Assembly (NCBI GenBank): GCA_016875225.1 | Contig: VGRW01000019.1 | Span: 1-51,688, forward strand | Direction: 5' to 3' | Length of the DNA stretch: 51,688 nucleotides | DNA from: Deltaproteobacteria bacterium | Lineage (GTDB): Bacteria; Myxococcota_A; UBA9160; SZUA-336 | In this document: piece by piece, positions 15,874 to 24,732 of the stretch | How positions within the stretch are numbered: position 1 is the stretch's first letter | Layout of the letters: every line of letters begins with the position of its first letter | Notes under the pieces: generated by a model | Database searches by the model: none | Told to the model about the DNA's origin: nothing | What the model saw: the letters and a program-made list of their open reading frames with translations, nothing else | Program-made: the position numbers and the translations under genes

Positions 15874-17334
15874 ATGTCCGGTCTTTCCGCACTCCGTCCG
15901 ATCGCGATCGGAGCCCTGGCGCTCTGCGTCGCCGCAGCCACGCCGCTCGCGCCGAGCGCGCGCGCGGAGCTGTCGAAGCCCTTCTGGACCGAGGGCGAGC
16001 CGGGCGACGCATCCGCGCGACCGGACTCGCTCGCGGATCTGGCGGAGAACGTCTCGCCCGCGGTGGTCAACATCAAGGTCGAGCGCAAGCAGACGCTCCG
16101 CAGCGGCCCCGAGGAGCTCTTCGAGGAGTTCTTCGGGCAGCAGCGGCCGGGGGGGAAGCCCCGTAAGAAGGGGCCGCGCGAGTTCAGCGTGCCATCGTCG
16201 GGCTCCGGCTTCGTGGTCTCGGGCGAGGGGCTGATCGTCACGAACAACCACGTGGTCGAGAACGCCGAGAAGATGGTCGCGGTCTTCGAGGACGGGACCG
16301 AGCTCGAGGCGAAGGTGGTCGGCCGCGATCCGAAGACGGATCTGGCGCTGATCAAGGTCGAAGCCCCGAAGCCACTGCGCGCGGTTCCGCTCGGCGACTC
16401 CGACGGCCTGCGGGTCGGCAGCTGGGTCATGGCGATCGGAAATCCCTTCGGCCTCGACCACACCGTGACCGTCGGGATCCTCTCCGCGAAGGGTCGCTCG
16501 AACTTCGGCGGCGAGCAGATCGCCGGGCCCTACGACGACTTCCTGCAGACCGACGCGAGCATCAACCCCGGAAACTCAGGCGGCCCGCTGATCGACATGA
16601 AGGGACGCGTCGTCGGCATCAACACGGCGATCGCCGCGAACGGACAGGGCATCGGCTTCGCGATTCCGATCAACATGGCGAAGAGCCTGCTGCCACAGCT
16701 TCTGGAGCACGGATCGGTGACGCGCGGCTGGCTGGGCGTGCAGATCCAGCGCGTCACCCCGGCGCTCGCGAAGACCTTCGAGATCGAGAACGCCAAGGGC
16801 GCTCTGGTCGGCCAAGTCTTCGAGAACAGCCCGGCTTCGAAGGCGAAGATCGAGCGCGGCGACGTGATCACGAGCTTCGACGGCAAGCCGATCGAAGACT
16901 ACGACGACCTGCCGCGAATCGTCGCCTCGACGCCTCCCGGCAGCGCGGTCGAGGTGCAGGTGCTCCGCGACGGCAAGCCGCGCAAGCTGAAAGCCACCCT
17001 CGAGAAGATGAAGGACGAGGAGATCCAGCCCGCCAGCGACGAGTCCTCCGAGATGAACTGGGGCTTCGAGGTCCAGGCGATGAACGAGGAGATCGCGGGC
17101 CAGCTCGGCCTCTCGATCGGATCGAAGGGCGTCGTCGTCTCCGCGGTCGAGCCCGAGTCCGCCGCCGCGCGCGCCGGGCTGCGAGCCGGCGACGTGATCA
17201 TCGAGGCGAACCGCACGGCGGTCGGCTCGCCGAAGCAGCTGAAGGAAGCACTGGCGAAGGACGAATCCTCCGCCGTGCTCCTGGTTCAGCGCGGCGACGG
17301 GACGCTCTACCTGGCGATCGAGCGGGAGAGATAG
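15874..17334 (+). CDS. DegP/HtrA-type serine protease (Do-like), third paralogue
   Basis: This is a 486-residue DegP-like protein. The signal peptide (about 1-31) ends PSARA. The trypsin domain has His126 (TNNHVVE), Asp156 (TDLALI) and Ser235 (INPGNSGGPL), and two PDZ domains begin near RGWLGVQIQRVTP and GSKGVVVSAVEPES. The loop EELFEEFFGQQRPGG is the usual DegP LA loop. GGGAGAA lies 8 bases before ATG 15874, which decides this start over the in-frame GTG 15838 that overlaps the previous stop. It is the closest of the three to classical MucD/DegP. Confidence 0.93.
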   Translation: MSGLSALRPIAIGALALCVAAATPLAPSARAELSKPFWTEGEPGDASARPDSLADLAENVSPAVVNIKVERKQTLRSGPEELFEEFFGQQRPGGKPRKKGPREFSVPSSGSGFVVSGEGLIVTNNHVVENAEKMVAVFEDGTELEAKVVGRDPKTDLALIKVEAPKPLRAVPLGDSDGLRVGSWVMAIGNPFGLDHTVTVGILSAKGRSNFGGEQIAGPYDDFLQTDASINPGNSGGPLIDMKGRVVGINTAIAANGQGIGFAIPINMAKSLLPQLLEHGSVTRGWLGVQIQRVTPALAKTFEIENAKGALVGQVFENSPASKAKIERGDVITSFDGKPIEDYDDLPRIVASTPPGSAVEVQVLRDGKPRKLKATLEKMKDEEIQPASDESSEMNWGFEVQAMNEEIAGQLGLSIGSKGVVVSAVEPESAAARAGLRAGDVIIEANRTAVGSPKQLKEALAKDESSAVLLVQRGDGTLYLAIERER

Positions 17335-17341
17335 ACAGGCG

Positions 17342-18553
17342 CTAGCGCACCGAGAGCCCCGCCCAGCGCTTCAGCTCGCGGCGGGCGATCACCATCTTGT
17401 GGACCTCGTCCGGGCCGTCGGCGATCCGCAGCGAGCGGCCGTTGCGCCACATCGAGGCGACCGGTGTGTCGTCGGAGACGCCGAGCGATCCCATCACCTG
17501 GATCGAGCGGTCGCAGACGTCCATCAGCAGGTTCGCCGCGATCACTTTCACCATCGAGATCTCCTGCGCGGCCTCCTTCTTGCCGACGGTGTCCATCTTC
17601 CAGGCGGTGTAGAGCGTGAACAGACGCGCCTGGTCGATCTCCATCTTCGAGGTCGCGATGAACTCCTGGACGAACTGCTTGGTGCCGAGCGGCTCGCCGC
17701 CGACCTTCCGGTTCGCCGCGTAGTTCACCATGATCTCGTAGGCCCGCTGCGAGCCGCCGATGCAGCGCATGCAGTGATGGATCCGTCCCGGGCCCAGGCG
17801 CGCCTGCGCGATCGCGAAGCCCGCCCCTTCGGGGCCGAGTCGATTGTCGACCGGAACGCGGCAGTCCTCGTATCGGATCTCGCAGTGGCCGCCGCCGCCG
17901 GAGTGCCCCATCACCGAGACCGAGCGCACGATCTTGAAGCCGGGCGTCGTCGTCGGCACCAGGATCATGCTCGCGCGCTGGTGCGGCGGCGCCGATGGAT
18001 CGGTCACCGCCATCACGATCGCGAACTCCGAGCCGATCGCGCCCGACGTGAACCACTTGTGGCCGTTCAGCACGTAGCTGTCGCCGTCGCGCTTGGCGAG
18101 CGTCTGAAGCTGCGTCGGATCGGCGCTGGAGACCTCGGGCTCGGTCATCGAGAAGCAGGAGCGGATCTCGCCGTCGAGCATCGGCTGCAGGTACTTCTTC
18201 TTCTGCGCGTCGCTCCCGAACTGCGCCAGGATCTCCATGTTGCCCGTGTCGGGCGCCGCGCAGTTGAAGATCCGCGAGGCGATGCCGCTGCGGCCCATGA
18301 TCTCGGCGAGCGGCGCGTACTCGAGATTGGTGAGCCCCGCGCCGTGCTCGGCGTCGGGCAGGAACAGATTCCATAGCCCGATCTTCTTCGCCTTCGCCGC
18401 AAGCTCGACGATGATCTCGGGCATGTGGTGGGGATTGCCCGACGCCTCGACCTGCTCCATCGCCACGCGCTCGGCCGGGTAGACGTACTCGTCCATGAAG
18501 CGATCGAGCTGCCGCTGGATTTCCTTGACCTTCTCGCTCGGCTCGAAGTCCAT
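17342..18553 (-). CDS. acyl-CoA dehydrogenase of the ACAD10/11 type
   Basis: This 403-residue flavoprotein starts MDFEPSEKVKEIQRQLDRFMDEYVYP, the usual opening of the free-standing dehydrogenase half related to mammalian ACAD10 and ACAD11. FAD/substrate motifs include CFSMTEPEVSSADPTQLQ, GHKWFTSGAIG, VMGHSGGGGHCEIRY and the C-terminal RSLRIADGPDEVHKMVIARREL. Instead of the YEGT motif with catalytic Glu of ordinary ACADs, it has ADGP. The mammalian and pseudomonad relatives process 4-hydroxyacyl-CoAs together with an APH-type kinase. Such a kinase is encoded at 24733. The gene has GGAAGG before ATG 18553. Confidence 0.88.
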   Translation of the reverse strand: MDFEPSEKVKEIQRQLDRFMDEYVYPAERVAMEQVEASGNPHHMPEIIVELAAKAKKIGLWNLFLPDAEHGAGLTNLEYAPLAEIMGRSGIASRIFNCAAPDTGNMEILAQFGSDAQKKKYLQPMLDGEIRSCFSMTEPEVSSADPTQLQTLAKRDGDSYVLNGHKWFTSGAIGSEFAIVMAVTDPSAPPHQRASMILVPTTTPGFKIVRSVSVMGHSGGGGHCEIRYEDCRVPVDNRLGPEGAGFAIAQARLGPGRIHHCMRCIGGSQRAYEIMVNYAANRKVGGEPLGTKQFVQEFIATSKMEIDQARLFTLYTAWKMDTVGKKEAAQEISMVKVIAANLLMDVCDRSIQVMGSLGVSDDTPVASMWRNGRSLRIADGPDEVHKMVIARRELKRWAGLSVR

Positions 18554-18617
18554 CGCGAAGCCTTCCTTCTCTTGTTCGGCGAAATCCTACTCGATCCGGC
18601 GTCCGAGAGTGGGCTCG

Positions 18618-19430
18618 TCAGTCGCCGGAGTACTTGGGCGGGCGCTTCTCCAGGAAGGCGCGCACGCCCTCGCGAAAATCTCCGCTCTGGCTGGCGAGGA
18701 TCTGGTTGCGGTCCTCCATCGCGATCGCCGCTTCGAGCGTCGGCGCGTCGACGCTCCAGTTCAGGCAGTCCTTGGTGAGACGGACGCCGACCGGGGAGTT
18801 GCGCAGGATCGCCTCGGCCATCTCGCGCCCGGCGCGCTCGAGCTCCGCGTCGGGCACCACGCGCGAGACCAGGCCCGTCTGCAGCGCGCGCGGCGCTTCG
18901 ATGAAGTTTCCGGTGAGCAGGAGCTCCGAGGCGACCGACGCGCCGACGATCCGCGGCAGGAAGTACGACGACCCGATGTCGCACGCGCCCAGGCCAATGC
19001 GGATGAACGCGGCGTTCATCCGCGCGCTCTCGCCGGCGATGCGGATGTCGCTCGCGAGCACGAGCGCGAAGCCGCCGCCCGCAGCCGCGCCGTGCACCAG
19101 CGCGATGAACGGCTGCGGGACGCGCCGCATCTTGATCACGAGCTCGGCGATCTTGTGCTGGCCGCGCAGGCTGGCCGAGACGCTGGGCCTCACGGTCGCG
19201 CCGCCGCCGGCCTGCTCGCGCAGATCGAGACCCGAGCAGAATCCCCGCCCCGCGCCGCGCAGGATCACCAGACGCGCATCCGTATCGTCGTGGAGCTCGT
19301 CCAGAAACGCGTGCAGCTCGTCGATGAGCTTCGGGCTCATCGCGTTCAGCGCCCGGGGTCGGTTCAGCGTGCAGAAGACCAGGCCGCCGGGCTCGCGCGT
19401 GACGAGCAGTGTTTCGTAGCCGTCGGACAT
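18618..19430 (-). CDS. enoyl-CoA hydratase/isomerase family protein
   Basis: This 270-residue crotonase-fold protein has the oxyanion-hole segments CSGLDLREQAGG and HGAAAGGGFALVLASDIRIA, and LNRPRALNAMSPKL near the N-terminus. The acidic position in the second catalytic segment reads IGLGACDIGSSYFLPRIVG, with a Cys-Asp pair where many hydratases have Glu, so the exact reaction is uncertain. GGAGGAAC lies 5 bases before ATG 19430, which favours this start over an upstream ATG inside the FAD enzyme. It follows that gene by one base and precedes the ACAD10/11-type enzyme by 64. Confidence 0.88.
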   Translation of the reverse strand: MSDGYETLLVTREPGGLVFCTLNRPRALNAMSPKLIDELHAFLDELHDDTDARLVILRGAGRGFCSGLDLREQAGGGATVRPSVSASLRGQHKIAELVIKMRRVPQPFIALVHGAAAGGGFALVLASDIRIAGESARMNAAFIRIGLGACDIGSSYFLPRIVGASVASELLLTGNFIEAPRALQTGLVSRVVPDAELERAGREMAEAILRNSPVGVRLTKDCLNWSVDAPTLEAAIAMEDRNQILASQSGDFREGVRAFLEKRPPKYSGD

Positions 19431-19431
19431 C

Positions 19432-21063
19432 TCAGGTTCCTCCAGTTCGGTGGCCGTCTCGATTCCGATCGAAGAGCACACCGGGATTCAGCACCCACGC
19501 GGGATCGAGCTCGGCCTTCGCCGCGCGCAACACCCGCGCGAATCCGTCCGGCCGCTCGCGATCGAACCAGCTGCGGTGATCGCGTCCGACCGCGTGGTGG
19601 TGGGTGATGGTTCCGCCCTCGGCCAGGATGATCTCTCCCGCGACGCGCTTCACCTCGTCCCAGAGCTCGAGCTCGCCGCCGCGAGGCGCGGGCGCGAGCA
19701 TGGAGTAGTACGGCGCCGGACCGTCGGGGTAGACGTGCGTGAAGCGACAGGTGATCGAGCCCGCGCCGCAGAGCCGCACGAGTGTGTCGCGGACCTCGCT
19801 CATCAAGCGCGCGTGCAGGCGATCGAAGCGATTCCAGGTGACCGCGGTCTCGAAGGTCTCGCAGAAGATCCCGATCGCGATCAGCGCGTCGCGAACGTAC
19901 GGCGCTCCGATGAATGCGTTGCGCCACGCGCCGGCCGCGCCCTCGCGCGAGGCGCCCGCGTCGGAACGCGTGCGGACCGCGTCGTCGGGCACGATCCCGC
20001 CGTGGTCCCGGCAGATCTCGACGGCGCGCGCGATCCATGCGTCGAGCGCGTGGTCGGCCGACTCGAAGCCGAGCACCAGGATCGAGTCCCCGCCGGTGGC
20101 ACCGGCCGACGTCGCCGCCTCTCCGGGATCGAGCAAACGGCAATTCGCGGGCTCGAGCCCCGACTGGCCGAGCGCGCGGACCGCCGCGACACCCGCCTCG
20201 AACTTCGCGAAGCGGACGCTCGCGTTCGCGCGCAGCGTCGGCCGATCCTGGAGCCGCATCCACGCCTCGGAGATCACGCCCAGCGTCCCCTCGGACCCGA
20301 TGAAGAACCGGTCCGCGGACGGTCCTGCGCCGGAGCCCGGGAGCCTTCGCGTCTCGATCACACCCGACGGTGTCACCACGCGAAGCGCCTCGACGAACTC
20401 GTCGATGTGCGTGTAGTGCGTGGCGAAGTGGCCGCCGCTGCGGGTCGCGATCCAGCCGCCGAGCGAGCTGAACTCGAACGACTGCGGGAAGTGGCGCAGC
20501 GTGAGGCCGTGCGGGCGCAGCTGGTCCTCCAGCGCCGGCCCGAACACGCCTGCCTGGATTCGCGCGGCGCGCGACGCTCGATCGACCTCGAGCACGCGAT
20601 CCATGCGCCCTAGATCGACCGTGATCACCCCGCGGTAGTCGCCGCCCACGTCGGTCCCGACGCCGCCCACCACGCTCGATCCGCCGCCGAACGGCACCGC
20701 CGCCAGCCGCTCGCGCGAGCAGAAGTCGAGCAGTGACTGGATCTCGGTCTCGTTCCGGGGAAACGCCACCAGGTCGGGCGGCGTGAGGAACTCGCGCCGC
20801 AACGTGCGGACGATGTCGCGGTAGCCCTGGCCGTGCGCGTGACGCGCGCGCTCCCAAGGCTCGTCGCTCAGGATCTCGGCGAGCGCAGCGGGCGCGCGCA
20901 CGCGCGGCGCTGGCAGCGAGATCTCGGAGATCTGCGGGTACGGAACCGGCGCGAGGTCGGAGCGCCCGAAGCGCTCGCCGAGGCCGCGCGCGAGGCGCGC
21001 CCGCGCCGCCTCGTCGGGCCCCTCGTCCTCGTAGCCCCAGCCCCAGAACTTCAGGCGCTTCAC
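19432..21063 (-). CDS. FAD-binding oxidase resembling alkyl-dihydroxyacetonephosphate synthase
   Basis: This VAO-family flavoprotein has 543 residues from the chosen GTG start. The start VKRLKFWGWGYEDEG, the PP-loop FGGGSSVVGGVG, FSSLGGWIATRSGGHFATHYTHID and GSEGTLGVI match ADPS-like enzymes. GTITHHHAVGRDH near the C-terminus is the His-rich active-site motif of that group, and FTHVYPDGPAPYYS is also typical. ADPS makes the ether bond of ether lipids. Bacterial relatives vary in substrate, so ether-lipid synthesis is likely but not certain; the nearby acyltransferase supports a lipid role. ATG 21099 is an alternative start. GTG 21063 has CATAAT 6 bases upstream. Confidence 0.8.
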   Translation of the reverse strand: MKRLKFWGWGYEDEGPDEAARARLARGLGERFGRSDLAPVPYPQISEISLPAPRVRAPAALAEILSDEPWERARHAHGQGYRDIVRTLRREFLTPPDLVAFPRNETEIQSLLDFCSRERLAAVPFGGGSSVVGGVGTDVGGDYRGVITVDLGRMDRVLEVDRASRAARIQAGVFGPALEDQLRPHGLTLRHFPQSFEFSSLGGWIATRSGGHFATHYTHIDEFVEALRVVTPSGVIETRRLPGSGAGPSADRFFIGSEGTLGVISEAWMRLQDRPTLRANASVRFAKFEAGVAAVRALGQSGLEPANCRLLDPGEAATSAGATGGDSILVLGFESADHALDAWIARAVEICRDHGGIVPDDAVRTRSDAGASREGAAGAWRNAFIGAPYVRDALIAIGIFCETFETAVTWNRFDRLHARLMSEVRDTLVRLCGAGSITCRFTHVYPDGPAPYYSMLAPAPRGGELELWDEVKRVAGEIILAEGGTITHHHAVGRDHRSWFDRERPDGFARVLRAAKAELDPAWVLNPGVLFDRNRDGHRTGGT

Positions 21064-21069
21064 CGGCGC

Positions 21070-21110
21070 ATTATGAACGGGAGGCTCGCGTGCGGCCATC
21101 GCGCTAATCT
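21070..21110. promoter_or_regulatory. divergent -10-like boxes between the FAD oxidase and plsC genes
   Basis: CATAAT on the minus strand (21070-21075) is 6 bases before the GTG of the FAD oxidase, and TAATCT on the plus strand (21105-21110) is 8 bases before the ATG of the acyltransferase. Neither gene shows a Shine-Dalgarno sequence and no clear -35 boxes were found. The spacing fits leaderless transcription in both directions. Confidence 0.35.
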
Positions 21111-21118
21111 GGCGCGGA

Positions 21119-21898
21119 ATGTCGGGACCGGAGCGCATTCGCGACCTGCCGCGAGGACTGCTGGTGCTCGCGCTGCTCCCGGCGAATCTGATCTTCTGGA
21201 GCGCGGCCGCGCTCGTCTACTCGTTCTGCGGCGCGAGCCCCCGTGCAGCGAACCGCTGCTACCGCGACTTCTCACGCTCGAGCCTCTTCGTCGCCGGCAC
21301 AGACGTCGAGCGGCACGGGATCGAGAATCTCGCGGCCGGCCAGGCGTACGTCGTGGTCTCGAATCACGAGAGCAACTGGGATCCGCCCACGATCATGGCC
21401 TCGCTTCCCGACCTGGTGATCCGCTTCGTGATGAAGACGCAGCTGCTGAAGATCCCCGTCTTCGGCCCCGCGCTGCGCCGCACCGGGAACATCCCGGTCG
21501 AGCGCACGCGCACCGGCGGGGACGTGAAACGGCTGCAGGAGGGAATGTCCGAGCGCGATCCGGAGGTCTCGATCCTGTTCTTCGCCGAGGGCAACCGCTC
21601 GCGCGACGGGTCGTTCGGCCCGTTCAAGATGGGCGCGTTCGCGACCGCGCTCGACTTCGGCCTGCCGATCCTGCCGGTCGCGGTCGCGGGGACCTTCCCG
21701 ATCTGGCGCCCGGATACGATCTGGGTCCGGCGCGGCTCCGTCGCGCTCGAGATCGGGGCGCCGATCCCCGTCGAGGGTCTAGGCACCGAGGACCGGGCTC
21801 TGCTTCGCGAGCGCACGCATGCCGCGGTCGGCGAGCTGCGCCGTCGCGCGCGGGCGCGGCTCCGGGCGCGCGGGATCGACCCGGGGGGCATCGACTGA
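21119..21898 (+). CDS. 1-acyl-sn-glycerol-3-phosphate acyltransferase (PlsC type)
   Basis: This 259-residue membrane-associated acyltransferase has a hydrophobic N-terminal segment (about 13-36). The catalytic NHESNWD (NHX4D) is near 82-88. Substrate motifs are TGNIPVERT and FFAEGNRSRDG, and block IV is LPILPVAVAGTFP. It would add the second acyl chain to lysophosphatidic acid or a related lipid. It faces away from the ADPS-like gene, and the pair could act in ether-phospholipid synthesis; that link is inferred from context. A hydrolase gene follows 14 bases downstream. Confidence 0.88.
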   Translation: MSGPERIRDLPRGLLVLALLPANLIFWSAAALVYSFCGASPRAANRCYRDFSRSSLFVAGTDVERHGIENLAAGQAYVVVSNHESNWDPPTIMASLPDLVIRFVMKTQLLKIPVFGPALRRTGNIPVERTRTGGDVKRLQEGMSERDPEVSILFFAEGNRSRDGSFGPFKMGAFATALDFGLPILPVAVAGTFPIWRPDTIWVRRGSVALEIGAPIPVEGLGTEDRALLRERTHAAVGELRRRARARLRARGIDPGGID

Positions 21899-21912
21899 GG
21901 TAGCATTGCGCG

Positions 21913-22773
21913 ATGGAACCACGCTCGATCCGTTTGCCCGGCACGCATGGCCTCCACCTGCACGCGCTCGAGTGGAGCCGTGAAGGGACGCTGCTGCTGT
22001 TCCTGCACGGCTTCTCGAACGACGCCCACGTCTGGGACTGGGTCGCTCCGGTGCTCGCGCCGCACTACCGCGTCGTCGCACTCGATCAGCGCGGACACGG
22101 TGACTCGGACCGCGATCCCGAAGGCCGCTGGGACCACGAGACGATGGCGCGCGACGCGAACGCGGCGATCGAGTCACTGGGCGCGAGCCGCGCGGTGATC
22201 GTCGGCCACTCGCTCGGCGGGCGCGTCGCGATGCGCTTCGCCGGGCTGTTTCCCGAGAAGCTCGCGGGGCTGGTGATCGTGGACTCCGCTCCAGATCTCG
22301 ACGCGCGCGGCACCACGAGGATCAGCCTCGACGTGAAGCAGCAGGACTGGTCGTTCGCCAGCGTCGCGGACTACGAGCGCGTGCTCCAGCGTCAATACGC
22401 CGCGACCCGCCCCGAGATCCTGGCGAAGCTCGCCGTGCACTGGACGCGCCCGCGCGGCGACGGGCGCTTCGAGCTGAAGCTCGACCCGGCGTTCACGAAG
22501 GCGCGAGCGAACGTCTCTGCGGAGGAGCTCGCGGCCTGGTCCGAGCAGGAGGCGAAACACCTCTGGGCGGCGCTCGCGAAGCTGCCCTGCCCCGCGCTGG
22601 TCGTGCGCGGCGCGGCGTCCGACGTGATGAGCGCCGAAGTCGCGGACAAGATGGTGGACGACGTGATTCCGAACGCCGTGCTGGAGACCATCGCGCGCGC
22701 CGGTCACTCGGTCATGCTCGACAATCCGGAAGCGTTCGAGAAGGCGCTCACGGGCTTCGTTCTGGGAGACTGA
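21913..22773 (+). CDS. alpha/beta-fold hydrolase
   Basis: This 286-residue hydrolase has the oxyanion segment LLLFLHGFSNDAHVWD, LDQRGHGDSDRD, the nucleophile elbow VIVGHSLGGRVAM and the base histidine in IARAGHSVMLDNPE. There is no signal peptide, so it acts in the cytoplasm. TAGCAT lies 6 bases before ATG 21913, and there is no good Shine-Dalgarno sequence. It could be cotranscribed with plsC. The substrate is unknown; esterase, epoxide hydrolase and C-C hydrolase activities are all possible. Its last 26 bases overlap the end of the convergent lipoprotein gene. Confidence 0.85.
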   Translation: MEPRSIRLPGTHGLHLHALEWSREGTLLLFLHGFSNDAHVWDWVAPVLAPHYRVVALDQRGHGDSDRDPEGRWDHETMARDANAAIESLGASRAVIVGHSLGGRVAMRFAGLFPEKLAGLVIVDSAPDLDARGTTRISLDVKQQDWSFASVADYERVLQRQYAATRPEILAKLAVHWTRPRGDGRFELKLDPAFTKARANVSAEELAAWSEQEAKHLWAALAKLPCPALVVRGAASDVMSAEVADKMVDDVIPNAVLETIARAGHSVMLDNPEAFEKALTGFVLGD

Positions 22774-24658
22774 GCTCGGGCTCCGTTTCGTGAAGGTGCC
22801 GCAGGAGGATCCGACGGATCTCCTCGATCGCCGTCGGATTGCCCTGCGCCGAGTGACCGGACCGGATGATCTTCTCGGACTCGACGCCTTCGATGTGCGC
22901 GCTCGTGTACCGGACCACGCCGTCGCTCGCCTCGTCGAGCTCGTCGGTGTCGTCCACCGCGATGATCGAGTTCGCGGCGATGCCGGGGGCAATCGGCAGC
23001 GCGGCCAGCGTGCGGATGAACCCGCTCGACGGAGCCATGTTGTCGATGCTCGTCGGAATCGTGTCGAAGGAGCGCAGCGCGCGGGCGCCCCGGTTCATCG
23101 TCACCACCTCGACCATGCGTCCGGTGAGCTCGCTCGGCAGCGAGACGAGCGAGCTAGCGATCCGCCCGAGCGTCATCCCCGCCAGATAGCTGCCGCGGTG
23201 CGGCGTGCAGACGAAGATCACGCGTTTCACGAACGGCTCCGGCGTGAAGAACGCGGAGCGGCGCAGGACCTCGCGCGTCTCGTCGTTCATCTGCAGCTCG
23301 TCGATCGATCGCTTCGCCGTGAGCTTCCAGAAGCGGTCGCCGCTGTCGACCGCGGTGAGCTTGGTCAGAAGCCCTCCCTGGCTGTGTCCGATCACGACCA
23401 TCCGCCGCAGCGCCGCGTCGGTCCCGAGCGGATCGAGCTCGCGCAGCGCGCTCTCGAGCGCGTGACGCAGCAGACCGGCGGAGTACCCGATCGGGTTTCC
23501 GGTGTTGTACATGTACAGCCAGACTTGGTAGTGGTCCCAGATCTCGCGGTCGATCTCGAGCTCGTTCACCAGATCGGCCCAGCGCGCGGGGCTCGACGCC
23601 GTTCCGTGTACCAGCACGATCGGAATCCGGCCGGGCCGGTAGGGATGCACGAGCAGCAGACCGTCGTCGTCCGCGCCGCTCTGCGCGTTCGGTCGGAACG
23701 CGCCGGACAGGAAGCCCGCGAGCTCGAAATCCCACCAGGGCGAATCGCCGAGCATGTAGGCGAGCGCCGAGCTGGTCTCGAACTCGAGCGGCCAGGCGAC
23801 GCCGTCGACCTCGACCTCGAGCACGTCGTCCTGCGAGTAGAGCTCGAGCGTTCCCGCGAGCCAGCCGTCGCTCAGATCCGCCCGCGGCATCTCGAGCCGC
23901 AGGAACGCGGTGATCGGCACCTTGACCAGATCGGGGATGCGCCGGTTCGCGGCTTCCTGACGCTCGACCTGGCCCGGCGCCACGCGCGCGACCAACGGCG
24001 CGCCGATCCCCGCGCGCCGGTAGCGATTGCGCAGGCCGCGCACCCGCAGGTCGGCGGCGGGGACCAGCTCCTCGAGCCGGTACCCCGCCCACTCGAGCCC
24101 GTCGCTCTGCAGCGCCACGTCGAGCACGCCGAACGGCAGGATGCGCGGCCCCGATTCGAGCTCGAGCGTGCTGCGGCCGGCGGCCCTCAGCCCCTCGGCG
24201 AGCGCGCGATTGTACAGATCGCATGCGACGCGAACCCGCGGGTCGCTCGCCCCGAGCGGCGCCGAATCGCCGTCGCCCGGAAACAGCAGCGCGTAGGCGT
24301 AGACGGCCGCGGCCAGGTAGTAGCTGCGGTCGCCGGAGGCTTGCGCGTGCGCGTAGGAGAGCTCGGAGAGCGCGAACAGGCGGTACTGCGCGCCGGCGTC
24401 GCCGATGCGCCGGTGCAGGACCTCGAGCGCGACGCGCGGCTCGCGACGCCAGCGCTCGTAGAGATTCTGCCGCTGCAGGACCTGCGTCGAGAGCAGGCTC
24501 GGCTCGCCCGAGTTCAGCACGTTCGAGGTCAGCTCGCGCTGGATCGAGGTCGGGTCGGCGGGCGAGACGCCGACGGGCGCGCCGAGGCAGCCCGCGAGCG
24601 CGAGCACGGCGCAGCTCAGGCCGGCGGCGGTGGAGCAACGGATGCGACGCGCGTTCAT
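22748..24658 (-). CDS. large lipoprotein with alpha/beta-hydrolase domain
   Basis: This is a 636-residue protein. The signal MNARRIRCSTAAGLSCAVLA is followed by the lipobox LAGC. Residues about 30-320 form an all-helical then beta-rich region without a recognised family. The C-terminal half is a lipase/esterase domain with IPIVLVHGTASSPARWADL, MVVIGHSQGGLLTKL and a late histidine in YTSAHIEGVESEKIIRSGHSA. Outer-membrane or periplasmic attachment is likely. Proteins with this arrangement occur in deltaproteobacteria, where the function is untested. The start ATG 24658 faces the APH-type kinase gene. Confidence 0.78.
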   Translation of the reverse strand: MNARRIRCSTAAGLSCAVLALAGCLGAPVGVSPADPTSIQRELTSNVLNSGEPSLLSTQVLQRQNLYERWRREPRVALEVLHRRIGDAGAQYRLFALSELSYAHAQASGDRSYYLAAAVYAYALLFPGDGDSAPLGASDPRVRVACDLYNRALAEGLRAAGRSTLELESGPRILPFGVLDVALQSDGLEWAGYRLEELVPAADLRVRGLRNRYRRAGIGAPLVARVAPGQVERQEAANRRIPDLVKVPITAFLRLEMPRADLSDGWLAGTLELYSQDDVLEVEVDGVAWPLEFETSSALAYMLGDSPWWDFELAGFLSGAFRPNAQSGADDDGLLLVHPYRPGRIPIVLVHGTASSPARWADLVNELEIDREIWDHYQVWLYMYNTGNPIGYSAGLLRHALESALRELDPLGTDAALRRMVVIGHSQGGLLTKLTAVDSGDRFWKLTAKRSIDELQMNDETREVLRRSAFFTPEPFVKRVIFVCTPHRGSYLAGMTLGRIASSLVSLPSELTGRMVEVVTMNRGARALRSFDTIPTSIDNMAPSSGFIRTLAALPIAPGIAANSIIAVDDTDELDEASDGVVRYTSAHIEGVESEKIIRSGHSAQGNPTAIEEIRRILLRHLHETEPELSLPERSP

Positions 24659-24732
24659 GGTGCGGGCGCAGGGTAAGGCGAGGGACAGCCCGCAACCAGC
24701 CCTCGGCTAAGATGCCGACGGAGGAGCGAAGC

